Shown here one piece after another: positions 17,756 through 25,522 of a DNA stretch of 64,000 nt. The DNA is from RUG11237 sp050874665 (GTDB lineage: Bacteria; Bacillota; Clostridia; Lachnospirales; Lachnospiraceae). Location of the stretch: the NCBI GenBank assembly GCA_050874665.1, contig JBNMLC010000008.1, forward strand, positions 45,787 to 109,786, written 5' to 3'. The position numbers were made by a program, and so were the translations under genes. Numbering within the stretch: position 1 is the stretch's first letter; the number at the start of each line of letters is the position of its first letter. The notes below the pieces were generated by a model. That model made no database searches and was not told where the DNA came from. It saw only the letters and a program-made list of their open reading frames with translations.

Positions 17756-18022
17756 ATGGTATCAAAAACAATCGAAGTAGTAAACAAAGAGGGACTTCAT
17801 ATGAGACCGGCAGGTATTCTTTCAGCAGAAATGAAAAAATTTGCAGACTGTAAAGTAACACTTAAGGTGGAGGAAAAAGTGATTAAGGCAACAGCGGTAA
17901 TGCAGATTATGGCGGCAGGAATTAAATGTGGAAGTAAGGTAGAAATTACGGCAGAGGGTGAAAATGAACAGGCTGCACTGGATAAGGCAGTAGAACTTTT
18001 TGAAACGGGATTTGGAGAATAA
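17756..18022 (+). CDS. ptsH: Phosphocarrier HPr with His15, lacking Ser46
   Basis: This 88-aa HPr carries the phosphorylatable histidine at position 15 (EGLHMRPAG), so it can pass phosphate from Enzyme I to FruA. Aligned to Bacillus HPr with one inserted residue, the HPr-kinase target Ser46 falls on Ala47 within KATAVMQIMAAGI, so regulatory serine phosphorylation should be impossible. This is the opposite of the Crh-like paralogue at 8172. AAGGAGTGA lies upstream. It may be dedicated to fructose or be the general HPr of the cell; another ptsH could exist elsewhere. Confidence 0.9.
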   Translation: MVSKTIEVVNKEGLHMRPAGILSAEMKKFADCKVTLKVEEKVIKATAVMQIMAAGIKCGSKVEITAEGENEQAALDKAVELFETGFGE

Positions 18023-18034
18023 AAATGCAGAAAG

Positions 18035-18063
18035 TATCGTCACCGGAATTTCCGGTGGCGATA
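18035..18063 (+). other. Hairpin between ptsH and ptsI
   Basis: TATCGTCACCGG pairs with CCGGTGGCGATA (12 bp, one G-T pair) around a 5-nt AT loop. There is no T run. In an operon where HPr must exceed Enzyme I, such a stem may protect the upstream mRNA or mark a processing point; this is inference. Confidence 0.6.
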
Positions 18064-18082
18064 GTAATGAGGAGGTATATAT

Positions 18083-19720
18083 ATGATTCGGTATGCAGGC
18101 AAAGGTGTTTACGGAGCAGTGGCAATCGGGAAAATATGTGTATTTAAACGCCAGGAGGTTTCGGTAAAACGTGTACACATAGAAGACATAGAGGCAGAAA
18201 AGAAAAGAGTGGCACAGGCAAAGGAAAAGTCCATTGCACAGCTTAAGGAAATTTATGATAAAGCATTGAAGGAAGTGGGCGAGGCGAACGCTCAGATTTT
18301 CAACACTCATATGATAATGATAGAGGACGAGGACTACAATGAATCTATTGAGAATATCATTGAAACACAGAAGGTAAATGGAGAATATGCCATTGCAGTA
18401 ACAGCAGACAATTTTGCGGCAATGTTTGCAGCCATTGAGGATAATGCCTATATGAAGGAACGGGCTGCAGATGTAAAGGATATTTCCAATCGTCTTATTT
18501 GTAATCTGAGTGACCAGACACAAGGGGGCGAGAGTGGCGATGGAAAAATGATTATTTGTGCAGATGACCTTGCACCAAGCGAAACAGTTTCTCTTGATAA
18601 GGACAAAGTGCTTGCATTTGTCACTGCCCGTGGTTCTACAAATTCTCATACTGCTATTCTTGCAAGAAATATGAATATACCTGCTATTATAGGGGTCGGT
18701 GATGAATTTCTTTCTAACATAAAGGACGGAGATACCGCTATTGTGGATGGTTTTACCGGAGAGGTTTATATTCATCCGGATGAAGAAACAATGAAAAAAA
18801 TGGAAGAAAAGCAAAAGGAGGATTTAGAAAAGAAGAAGCTTCTTCTTGAATTAAAGGGGAAGGAAAATGTAACATTAGATGGCAAAAGAATTAATGTGTA
18901 TGCAAATATCGGTGGTGTAGATCATATTGGTGCGGTACTTTTAAACGATGCCGGTGGTATCGGACTGTTTCGAAGTGAGTTTCTTTACTTGGAAAGCAAG
19001 GAGTATCCTACAGAAGAACAACAGTTTACAGCTTATAAAAAAGTTTTGGAAAGCATGGCGAGCAAGAAGGTTATTATCAGAACGCTGGATATTGGCGCAG
19101 ATAAACAGGTGGATTATTTTCAACTGGAAAAAGAAGAAAATCCTGCACTGGGATATCGTGCCATTCGAATCTGTCTTACACGTCCGGAAATCTTTAAAAC
19201 TCAATTAAGAGCATTGTACAGGGCCTCTGTTTATGGCAGTCTGGGGATTATGTTTCCTATGATTACGTCTGTTTCAGAGGTGGAAAAAATCAAGGGAATT
19301 TGTGAAGAAGTGAAAAGCGAACTGAAAGAGCAGGGAATTCCTTATAAAGAGGACGTGGAGCTTGGCATTATGATTGAAACTCCGGCAGCGGCGGTCATTA
19401 GTGATAAGTTAGCGCCGTTGGTGGACTTTTTCAGCGTAGGTACCAATGATTTAACACAATATACCCTTGCCTGTGACCGACAGAATCCTAACATTGAAAG
19501 CTTTTGTGACACACACCATGAAGCTATTCTGCGCTTGATTGAAATGGCCACAGTCAATGCCCATAAGCATGGGGCATGGATAGGAATATGTGGAGAATTG
19601 GCAGCAGACGTTACTTTAACGGAAACTTTCCTCAGAATGGGAATTGATGAACTTTCTGTTTCTCCGGGATTTGTTCTTAAGGTGAGAAACGAAATCAGAA
19701 ATATAGACTTATCCAAATGA
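18083..19720 (+). CDS. ptsI: PTS Enzyme I
   Basis: This 545-aa cytoplasmic enzyme autophosphorylates from PEP and passes the phosphate to HPr. The active histidine is His189 in GSTNSHTAILARNMNIPAI. The PEP-binding barrel shows GIGLFRSEFLY, RTLDIGADK, FSVGTNDLTQYTLACDR and GICGELAAD with the catalytic cysteine. Length is slightly below the usual 570. The ATG follows GAGGAGG-like GAGGAGGTATAT. It is the last gene of the fru operon and is followed by a terminator. A 330-aa open frame on the opposite strand is only a shadow of this gene. Confidence 0.96.
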   Translation: MIRYAGKGVYGAVAIGKICVFKRQEVSVKRVHIEDIEAEKKRVAQAKEKSIAQLKEIYDKALKEVGEANAQIFNTHMIMIEDEDYNESIENIIETQKVNGEYAIAVTADNFAAMFAAIEDNAYMKERAADVKDISNRLICNLSDQTQGGESGDGKMIICADDLAPSETVSLDKDKVLAFVTARGSTNSHTAILARNMNIPAIIGVGDEFLSNIKDGDTAIVDGFTGEVYIHPDEETMKKMEEKQKEDLEKKKLLLELKGKENVTLDGKRINVYANIGGVDHIGAVLLNDAGGIGLFRSEFLYLESKEYPTEEQQFTAYKKVLESMASKKVIIRTLDIGADKQVDYFQLEKEENPALGYRAIRICLTRPEIFKTQLRALYRASVYGSLGIMFPMITSVSEVEKIKGICEEVKSELKEQGIPYKEDVELGIMIETPAAAVISDKLAPLVDFFSVGTNDLTQYTLACDRQNPNIESFCDTHHEAILRLIEMATVNAHKHGAWIGICGELAADVTLTETFLRMGIDELSVSPGFVLKVRNEIRNIDLSK

Positions 19721-19726
19721 TACAGG

Positions 19727-19756
19727 GGACTGCTGCATATTCAGCAGTCCTTTACT
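19727..19756 (+). terminator. Rho-independent terminator after ptsI
   Basis: GGACTGCTG pairs perfectly with CAGCAGTCC around a 6-nt loop, followed by TTTACT. It closes the fructose operon before the ribosomal cluster. Confidence 0.8.
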
Positions 19757-19828
19757 GGTTTGTACGGAAGAATTGGTGTCCATACATGATATGTTCTAAA
19801 AAAAATACAATATTTTTGAAAAAGGTGC

Positions 19829-19857
19829 TTGCATAATCAAACATCTTCCTATATACT
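19829..19857 (+). promoter_or_regulatory. Promoter of the S10 operon
   Basis: TTGCAT and TATACT are spaced by 17 bases. The predicted start near 19864 leaves a leader of about 240 bases before rpsJ. Confidence 0.7.
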
Positions 19858-19863
19858 AAATAG

Positions 19864-20102
19864 TGCTGTGGCATGATAGCTATGAAGCGTGAGGTTGCTG
19901 CCAAACGAAAGCGATGGCAGGTTTTCCGTGGAGCGAATGTCAAGTTAGGAAACTGACGACAAGTCACTGTATACAAGTTAACAGATACCTTATAACTAAG
20001 GTTGAAACAAAGTGTGTAAGAATAATGATACACACGGGGAAGTGTACAGTCACCGCTTGTCGTACTGAAATTATTAAGTGCGAAAAGGAGGCGACTTTTT
20101 TT
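19864..20102 (+). ncRNA. Structured 5' leader of the S10 operon
   Basis: A long-range stem joins ACGACAAG (19956-19963) and ACTGTATAC (19966-19974) to GTGTACAGT (20042-20050) and CTTGTCGT (20056-20063). It encloses two hairpins, ACCTTA/TAAGGT (19987-20002) and GTGTGTA/TACACAC (20012-20035). An upstream hairpin, CTGCC/GGCAG at 19898-19920, holds CGAAAGCG. The layout suggests autogenous ribosomal-protein control as known for S10 operons, but the protein partner cannot be named. Confidence 0.65.
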
Positions 20103-20420
20103 ATGGCAAGTCAAGTAATGAGAATCACATTAAAAGCATACGATCATCAGTTAATCGATGCTTCTGCCAAAAAACTGATTGAAACTGTAAAGAAAAATGG
20201 AGCTCAGGTGAGTGGTCCGGTACCATTACCAACAAAGAAGGAAGTAGTAACTATTCTTAGAGCAGTACACAAGTACAAAGATTCCAGAGAACAGTTTGAG
20301 CAGAGAACTCATAAAAGACTTATCGATATCACAACACCAAGCCAGAAGGTTGTAGAAGCATTATCAAGATTAGAGATGCCAGCAGGTGTATATATCGATA
20401 TCAAAATGAAAAACAAATAA
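20103..20420 (+). CDS. rpsJ: Ribosomal protein S10
   Basis: This 105-aa protein is S10 (uS10) of the 30S head, which also works with NusB in antitermination. Family blocks are RITLKAYDHQLIDASAKKL, GPVPLPTKK and THKRLIDI. The frame runs far upstream, but that extension crosses the structured leader; ATG 20103 follows AAAAGGAGG and gives the standard N terminus. It is the first gene of the S10-spc series, with rplC 120 bases downstream. Confidence 0.97.
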   Translation: MASQVMRITLKAYDHQLIDASAKKLIETVKKNGAQVSGPVPLPTKKEVVTILRAVHKYKDSREQFEQRTHKRLIDITTPSQKVVEALSRLEMPAGVYIDIKMKNK

Positions 20421-20540
20421 GTTTTTAATGAATTAGGACAGTAACAATCCTTAATGCAGATAGAATTTACTAAATGCATTTTCTAGGATGATTATCAATA
20501 TAAAGGTAATCCGCTGTAGATAAAAACAGGAGGTAAAGAA

Positions 20541-21206
20541 ATGAACAAAGCAATTTTAGCTACAAAAATTGGAATGACTCAGATCTTCAATGAAGATGGC
20601 GTGTTAGTTCCGGTAACTGTATTGCAGGCTGGTCCTTGTGTAGTAACACAGGTTAAAACAGTTGAAAATGATGGTTACAGTGCAGTACAGGTTGGTTTCG
20701 TTGACAAGAAAACAAAATATGTTGACGGAAAATTAGTGCACAAACATGGTGCAAACAAAGCAGAACAGGGACACTTCGATAAAGCAGGTGTATCCGCAAA
20801 GAGATATGTAAAGGAATTTAAGCTTGCAAATGCTGAAGAGTACACAGTTGCTCAGGAAATCAAAGCAGACGTGTTTGCAGCAGGAGATAAGGTAGATGCA
20901 ACTGCAATCTCTAAAGGTAAGGGATTCCAGGGTGCAATTAAGAGACATGGTCAGTCAAGAGGACCTATGGCTCACGGTTCTAAATTCCATCGTCATGCAG
21001 GTTCTAACGGTGCATGTTCCAGCCCAAGTAAGGTATTCAAGGGTAAGAAAATGCCAGGACATATGGGACACAAGAAAATTACAATTCAGAATCTTGAAAT
21101 TGTAAGAGTTGATGCGGAAAAGAACTTACTTTTAGTAAAAGGTGCTGTACCAGGACCTAAGAAATCTTTAGTAACAATTAAAGAAACTGTAAAGTCAAGT
21201 AAGTAA
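20541..21206 (+). CDS. rplC: Ribosomal protein L3
   Basis: This 221-aa protein is L3 (uL3), an early-assembly 50S protein whose long loop reaches toward the peptidyl-transferase centre. The diagnostic segment SKGKGFQGAIKRHGQSRGPM is followed by GSNGACSSPSKVFKGKKMPGH. The N terminus AILATKIGMTQIF is standard. CAGGAGGT lies before the ATG. The 120-base gap after rpsJ is AT-rich and shows no strong hairpin. rplD follows after 27 bases. Confidence 0.97.
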   Translation: MNKAILATKIGMTQIFNEDGVLVPVTVLQAGPCVVTQVKTVENDGYSAVQVGFVDKKTKYVDGKLVHKHGANKAEQGHFDKAGVSAKRYVKEFKLANAEEYTVAQEIKADVFAAGDKVDATAISKGKGFQGAIKRHGQSRGPMAHGSKFHRHAGSNGACSSPSKVFKGKKMPGHMGHKKITIQNLEIVRVDAEKNLLLVKGAVPGPKKSLVTIKETVKSSK

Positions 21207-21233
21207 GCTTTATAGGAAAGGAGGAACATACAG

Positions 21234-21854
21234 ATGGCAAACGTATCTGTTTATAATATGGAAGGCAATGAAGTTGGCAAAATGGAATTAAATGATGCTA
21301 TCTTCGGCGTAGAAGTAAATGAACATTTAGTGCATATGGCAGTTGTACAGCAGCTTGCAAACAAGCGTCAGGGTACACAGAAAGCTAAGACACGTTCAGA
21401 AGTATCCGGTGGCGGAAGAAAGCCGTGGAGACAGAAAGGTACAGGACATGCAAGACAGGGTTCAATCAGAGCTCCGCAATGGACTGGCGGTGGTGTGGTA
21501 TTCGCTCCAACACCAAGAGATTATTCTTTCAAATTAAATAAGAAAGAAAAGAGAGCAGCTCTTAAATCTGTATTGACATCTAAAGTTCAGGAAAATAAAT
21601 TCATCGTTCTTGACGAATTAAAATTAGATGAAATTAAGACAAAGAAATTTGCAGCAGTTTTAAATAACTTAGATGTTGAAAAAGCATTGGTAGTATTAAA
21701 CGAAAATGATCAGAATGTAGTATTATCAGCAAGAAACATTCCGGAAGTTAAGACAGCTCTTACAAATACAATTAACGTATATGATGTATTAAAATATAAC
21801 ACAGTTATTGCAACTAAGGCTGCAGTAGAAACAATCGAGGAGGTGTATGCATAA
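21234..21854 (+). CDS. rplD: Ribosomal protein L4
   Basis: This 206-aa protein is L4 (uL4), lining the exit tunnel with its extended loop KAKTRSEVSGGGRKPWRQKG and GTGHARQGSIRAPQWTGGG. In Enterobacteria L4 is the autogenous repressor of the S10 operon, so it is a candidate ligand for the leader at 19864, although that mechanism has not been shown for Clostridia. AAGGAGG precedes the ATG. Its stop overlaps the rplW start by one base. Confidence 0.97.
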   Translation: MANVSVYNMEGNEVGKMELNDAIFGVEVNEHLVHMAVVQQLANKRQGTQKAKTRSEVSGGGRKPWRQKGTGHARQGSIRAPQWTGGGVVFAPTPRDYSFKLNKKEKRAALKSVLTSKVQENKFIVLDELKLDEIKTKKFAAVLNNLDVEKALVVLNENDQNVVLSARNIPEVKTALTNTINVYDVLKYNTVIATKAAVETIEEVYA

Positions 21855-22153
21855 TGGCAAACGTACAGTATTATGACGTAATCCTTAAGCCAGTAATCAC
21901 TGAAAAAAGTATGAACGCTATGGGAGAAAAGAAGTACACATTTTATGTACACACTGAAGCAAATAAATCAATGATTAAGGAAGCTGTTGAAAAAATGTTC
22001 CCTGGAACAAAAGTTGCAAAAGTCAACACAATGAACCTTGACGGAAAGAGCAAAAGACGTGGAATGGTTGTTGGAAAGACTGCTAAGAAGAAAAAAGCAA
22101 TTGTTCAGTTAACAGAAGACAGCAAAGATATTGAAATTTTTGAGGGGTTATAA
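21854..22153 (+). CDS. rplW: Ribosomal protein L23
   Basis: This 99-aa protein is L23 (uL23), found at the tunnel exit and a docking point for trigger factor and SRP. The segments DVILKPVITEKSMNAM and YTFYVHTEANKSMIKEAVEKMF are diagnostic. The start overlaps the rplD stop as TAATG with GAGGAGGT inside the end of rplD, so translation is coupled. Its last codons form the left arm of the first G-A hairpin element in the following 162-base spacer. Confidence 0.96.
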   Translation: MANVQYYDVILKPVITEKSMNAMGEKKYTFYVHTEANKSMIKEAVEKMFPGTKVAKVNTMNLDGKSKRRGMVVGKTAKKKKAIVQLTEDSKDIEIFEGL

Positions 22154-22201
22154 GACTTGCTGAAGACAAGCGAAGCGTAGGCTGAAGCTTAGTCGAACCC
22201 C
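22144..22201 (+). repeat. G-A hairpin element 1 (rplW-rplB spacer)
   Basis: GGGGTT (22144-22149, overlapping the end of rplW) pairs with AACCCC (22196-22201). GACT (22154-22157) pairs with AGTC (22191-22194). GCT-GA (22059 offset aside, at 22159-22163) faces GA-AGC (22184-22188), giving a tandem G-A/G-A mismatch. It is the least regular member of the family described in the findings. Confidence 0.55.
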
Positions 22202-22202
22202 A

Positions 22203-22245
22203 TTCTTTGAACTTAGCGAGGTCTTTTCGAGCTTAGTGAAAAGAA
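22203..22245 (+). repeat. G-A hairpin element 2 (rplW-rplB spacer)
   Basis: The arms read TTCTTT-GA-ACT-T-AGC-GA and GA-GCT-T-AGT-GA-AAAGAA around a 9-nt loop at 22220-22228. This gives helices of 6, 3 and 3 bp separated by a tandem G-A/G-A, a T-T mismatch and a second tandem G-A/G-A. It is not a terminator, since rplB must be transcribed through it and no T run follows. Confidence 0.7.
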
Positions 22246-22315
22246 CATTCAATAGAAACTATGTGCAAACAAAGCACGACAACAAATATGGTATGAAACG
22301 AAAGGAGAGAAAGTA

Positions 22316-23161
22316 ATGGGAATTAAAACATACAACCCATATACACCTTCCAGAAGACATATGACTGGTTCTGATTTCTCTGAAATCACAAAGGCAACAC
22401 CGGAAAAAAGTCTGGTTGTTTCTTTGAAAAAGAACGCAGGTCGTAATAATCAGGGTAAAATCACAGTTAGACATCGCGGAGGCGGTTCTAGAAGAAAATA
22501 TAGAGTTATCGATTTTAAGAGAAATAAATTTGACGGAGTTCCTGCAACTGTAATTGGTATCGAATACGATCCAAACAGAACTGCAAATATCGCATTAATC
22601 AGCTACGCAAACGGTGCGAAAGCTTATATCCTTGCTCCAGAAGGATTGACAGACGGTATGACAGTAATGAGCGGTGCAGAAGCAGAAGTAAGAGTAGGAA
22701 ACTGCTTACCACTTTCAGAAATTCCGGTTGGTACTATGGTACACAACATTGAATTACATCCTGGCAAGGGTGGACAGTTAGTTCGTTCCGCAGGAAACAG
22801 TGCACAGTTAATGGCTAAGGAAGGAAAATATGCAACATTAAGACTTCCGTCCGGTGAAATGAGAATGGTACCATTAAACTGTAGAGCAACAATCGGTGTT
22901 ATCGGAAATGGTGATCACAACCTTATCAATATCGGTAAGGCAGGACGTAAGCGTCACATGGGTATCAGACCTACAGTTCGTGGTTCTGTTATGAACCCTA
23001 ATGACCATCCACATGGTGGTGGTGAAGGTAAGACTGGTATCGGACGTCCGGGTCCATGTACTCCTTGGGGTAAACCAGCTCTTGGCTTGAAGACAAGAAA
23101 GAAGAACAAACACTCTAACAAGTACATTGTAAGAAGAAGAGACGGAAAGGCTATGAAATAA
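22316..23161 (+). CDS. rplB: Ribosomal protein L2
   Basis: This 281-aa protein is L2 (uL2), needed for subunit association and peptidyl-transferase structure. Blocks RHRGGGSRRKYRVIDFKR, GNCLPLSEIPVGTMVHNIE and the C-terminal GGGEGKTGIGRPGPCTPWGK (with the usual histidine region NDHPHGGG just before it) are diagnostic. AAGGAGAG precedes the ATG. It restarts the operon after the G-A hairpin spacer, and rpsS follows after 12 bases. Confidence 0.97.
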   Translation: MGIKTYNPYTPSRRHMTGSDFSEITKATPEKSLVVSLKKNAGRNNQGKITVRHRGGGSRRKYRVIDFKRNKFDGVPATVIGIEYDPNRTANIALISYANGAKAYILAPEGLTDGMTVMSGAEAEVRVGNCLPLSEIPVGTMVHNIELHPGKGGQLVRSAGNSAQLMAKEGKYATLRLPSGEMRMVPLNCRATIGVIGNGDHNLINIGKAGRKRHMGIRPTVRGSVMNPNDHPHGGGEGKTGIGRPGPCTPWGKPALGLKTRKKNKHSNKYIVRRRDGKAMK

Positions 23162-23173
23162 GGAGGTAAACCC

Positions 23174-23455
23174 ATGGCAAGATCATTAAAAAAAGGACCA
23201 TTCGCAGACGCAAGTCTTTTAAAGAAGGTTGATGCTATGAACGCTGCTGACCAGAAGCAGGTTATTAAGACATGGTCACGTCGTTCAACTATCTTCCCAC
23301 AGTTCGTAGGACACACAATTGCTGTTCATGACGGAAGAAAGCATGTACCTGTATATATCACAGAAGATATGGTAGGACATAAACTTGGTGAGTTCGTTGC
23401 TACAAGAACTTACAGAGGACATGGAAAAGACGAAAAGAAATCTAAAGTGAAATAA
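23174..23455 (+). CDS. rpsS: Ribosomal protein S19
   Basis: This 93-aa protein is S19 (uS19) of the 30S head, which forms bridges with the 50S subunit and contacts the A-site tRNA. The N terminus ARSLKKGPFADASLLKK and the blocks WSRRSTIFPQFVGHTIAVHD and HKLGEFVATRTYRGH are standard. TAAGGAGGT precedes the ATG, overlapping the end of rplB's stop region. rplV follows after 36 bases. Confidence 0.97.
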   Translation: MARSLKKGPFADASLLKKVDAMNAADQKQVIKTWSRRSTIFPQFVGHTIAVHDGRKHVPVYITEDMVGHKLGEFVATRTYRGHGKDEKKSKVK

Positions 23456-23491
23456 TTGATATAAGTTGGAAAGTGAAAGGAGGCTTCACTC

Positions 23492-23878
23492 ATGGCAAGA
23501 GGACATAGATCCCAGATCAAAAGAGAGAGAAATGCACAGAAGGATACTAGACCATCAGCTAAGTTAAGCTATGCAAGAATATCTGTTCAGAAAGCATGTT
23601 TCGTATTAGATGCCATCAGAGGTAAAGATGTACAGACAGCACTTGGTATTTTAGAATACAATCCAAGATATGCTTCAAGCGTAATAGAAAAATTATTAAA
23701 GTCAGCCATTGCAAACGCAGAAAACAACAATGGTATGAATATGGAAAACCTTTATATTGAAGAATGTTATGCAAATAAAGGACCTACAATGAAAAGAATC
23801 AGACCGAGAGCACAGGGTAGAGCTTACAGAATTGAAAAGAGAACAAGCCATATCACAATCGTGCTGAATGAAAGATAA
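23492..23878 (+). CDS. rplV: Ribosomal protein L22
   Basis: This 128-aa protein is L22 (uL22), whose beta hairpin lines the exit tunnel constriction and is a site of macrolide-resistance changes. Seen blocks are AKLSYARISVQKACFVLDAI and the tunnel loop region KGPTMKRIRPRAQGRAYRI followed by KRTSHITIVL. AAAGGAGG lies upstream. rpsC follows after 11 bases. No insertion or unusual loop residue stands out. Confidence 0.97.
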   Translation: MARGHRSQIKRERNAQKDTRPSAKLSYARISVQKACFVLDAIRGKDVQTALGILEYNPRYASSVIEKLLKSAIANAENNNGMNMENLYIEECYANKGPTMKRIRPRAQGRAYRIEKRTSHITIVLNER

Positions 23879-23889
23879 GGAGGGTAATC

Positions 23890-24549
23890 ATGGGACAGAA
23901 AGTTAATCCTCACGGCTTAAGAGTCGGTGTTATTAAGGACTGGGATTCAAAATGGTATGCAGATGCTGATTTCTCAGATTTCCTTGTAGAAGATTATAAT
24001 ATCAGAAAATTTTTAAAGAATAAATTATACAGTGCCGGTATTTCAAAAATTGAAATTGAAAGAGCATCTGAACGTGTTAAGATTATTATCCACACAGCGA
24101 AACCTGGTGTTGTCATCGGTAAAGGTGGAGAAGAAATCGAAAAGACAAAGAAAGAACTTCAGAAGATTATGAGCAACAAAAAAGTTGTTGTAGATATCAA
24201 AGAAGTAAAGAGACCAGACAAAGATGCACAGTTAGTTGCAGAAAACATTGCACTTCAGTTAGAAAACCGTGTATCATTCCGTAGAGCAATGAAATCTACA
24301 ATGTCTAGAACAATGAAGTCTGGTGCAAAAGGAATTAAGACAGCTGTTGCAGGACGTGTTGGTGGAGCAGATATGGCTCGTACAGAGTCCTACAGTGAAG
24401 GAACAATTCCACTTCAGACATTAAGAGCAGATATTGATTATGGCTTCGCTGAGGCTGACACAACTTACGGTAAGTTAGGTGTTAAGGTTTGGATTTACAA
24501 AGGCGAAGTTCTTCCTACTAAGGCAAACAAGGAAGGGAGCGATAAATAA
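23890..24549 (+). CDS. rpsC: Ribosomal protein S3
   Basis: This 219-aa protein is S3 (uS3), part of the mRNA entry helicase site on the 30S. MGQKVNPHGLRVGVIKDWDS, the KH-domain GXXG loop VIGKGGEEIEK and the C-terminal ARTESYSEGTIPLQTLRADI are diagnostic. TAAGGAGGG precedes the ATG. The stop overlaps the rplP start by one base. Confidence 0.97.
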   Translation: MGQKVNPHGLRVGVIKDWDSKWYADADFSDFLVEDYNIRKFLKNKLYSAGISKIEIERASERVKIIIHTAKPGVVIGKGGEEIEKTKKELQKIMSNKKVVVDIKEVKRPDKDAQLVAENIALQLENRVSFRRAMKSTMSRTMKSGAKGIKTAVAGRVGGADMARTESYSEGTIPLQTLRADIDYGFAEADTTYGKLGVKVWIYKGEVLPTKANKEGSDK

Positions 24550-24986
24550 TGTTAATGCCAAAAAGAGTGAAACGTAGAAAGCAGTTCCGTGGTTCTATGG
24601 CAGGTAAAGCTACAAGAGGTAATAAGATTACTTACGGTGAATATGGTATTGTAGCAACAGAACCATGTTGGATTAAAGCAAATCAGATAGAAGCAGCCCG
24701 TATTGCTATGACACGTTATATCAAACGTGGTGGTAAGGTTTGGATTAAGGTTTTTCCAGATAAGCCAGTTACTCATAAGCCTCTTGAAGTTCGTATGGGT
24801 AAAGGAAAAGGTAACTTAGAATACTGGGTAGCTGTAGTGAAACCAGGACGTGTAATGTTTGAACTTGCAGGTGTTCCAGAAGAAGTGGCTAGAGAAGCAT
24901 TACGTCTTGCAACACATAAGTTACCATGTAAGTGTAAAATAGTTTCTCGTGCAGATTTAGAAGGCGGTGACAACAGTGAAAATTAA
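24549..24986 (+). CDS. rplP: Ribosomal protein L16
   Basis: This 145-aa protein is L16 (uL16) near the A site and the elongation-factor region of the 50S. The N terminus MLMPKRVKRRKQFRGSMAGK and the blocks RYIKRGGKVWIKVFPDKPVT and GKGNLEYWVAVVKPGRVMFE are diagnostic. It starts at the ATG that overlaps the rpsC stop; an ATG two codons later is possible. It overlaps rpmC by 11 bases. Confidence 0.96.
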   Translation: MLMPKRVKRRKQFRGSMAGKATRGNKITYGEYGIVATEPCWIKANQIEAARIAMTRYIKRGGKVWIKVFPDKPVTHKPLEVRMGKGKGNLEYWVAVVKPGRVMFELAGVPEEVAREALRLATHKLPCKCKIVSRADLEGGDNSEN

Positions 24987-25185
24987 TGAATATGTGAAAG
25001 ATTTAAGAAGTCAGGATTTGGCTTCACTGAATGAAGAATTAGTAGCTGCTAAAAAGGAACTCTTTAACTTAAGATTCCAGAACGCAACAAATCAGTTAGA
25101 CAATACTAGCAGAATTAAAGAAGTTAGAAGAAATATTGCCAGAATCCAGACAGTTATAGCTGAAGGTCAGGCAAGCGCAGAATAA
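24976..25185 (+). CDS. rpmC: Ribosomal protein L29
   Basis: This 69-aa two-helix protein is L29 (uL29) at the tunnel exit, with the family block KKELFNLRFQNATNQLDNT and RIKEVRRNIARIQTVI. The start is taken as GTG 24976 rather than the in-frame GTG 24967, because AAGGCGG (24961-24967) is then eight bases upstream and the protein begins MKINEYVKDL as usual. It overlaps the end of rplP by 11 bases, and rpsQ follows after a 60-base spacer. Confidence 0.93.
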   Translation: MKINEYVKDLRSQDLASLNEELVAAKKELFNLRFQNATNQLDNTSRIKEVRRNIARIQTVIAEGQASAE

Positions 25186-25245
25186 AGAAATGCTTCATCC
25201 GACAGCAGATTCTTATATTGAGAATATAGAAAGGAGATAATTGTT

Positions 25246-25503
25246 GTGGAAGAAAGAAACCTTAGAAAAACTCGTACAGGTAAAGTAGTTAGCAATAAGA
25301 TGCAGAAGACAATCGTTGTTGCTGTAGAAGATCACGTAAAGCATCCTTTATACAACAAGATTGTGAAAAGAACTTATAAATTAAAAGCTCATGATGAAAA
25401 TAATGAGTGCAACATTGGCGATATCGTAAAAGTAATGGAAACAAGACCTTTATCTAAAGACAAGAGATGGCGTCTTGTAGAAATTATGGAAAAGGCTAAA
25501 TAA
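25246..25503 (+). CDS. rpsQ: Ribosomal protein S17
   Basis: This 85-aa protein is S17 (uS17), a primary 16S rRNA binder. The blocks LRKTRTGKVVSNKMQKTIVV, HPLYNKIVKRTYKLKAHDE and IGDIVKVMETRPLSKDKRWR are diagnostic. GTG 25246 is used as start, with AAAGGAGAT upstream. rplN begins 19 bases after the stop. Confidence 0.97.
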   Translation: MEERNLRKTRTGKVVSNKMQKTIVVAVEDHVKHPLYNKIVKRTYKLKAHDENNECNIGDIVKVMETRPLSKDKRWRLVEIMEKAK

Positions 25504-25522
25504 TTCGAAGGAGGTTACCCGC

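Noticed and set aside
17822..18814. 330-aa open frame on the minus strand
   Set aside because: It lies wholly opposite ptsH and ptsI, has a composition typical of an antisense shadow (Cys/His/Phe-rich) and no ribosome binding site.
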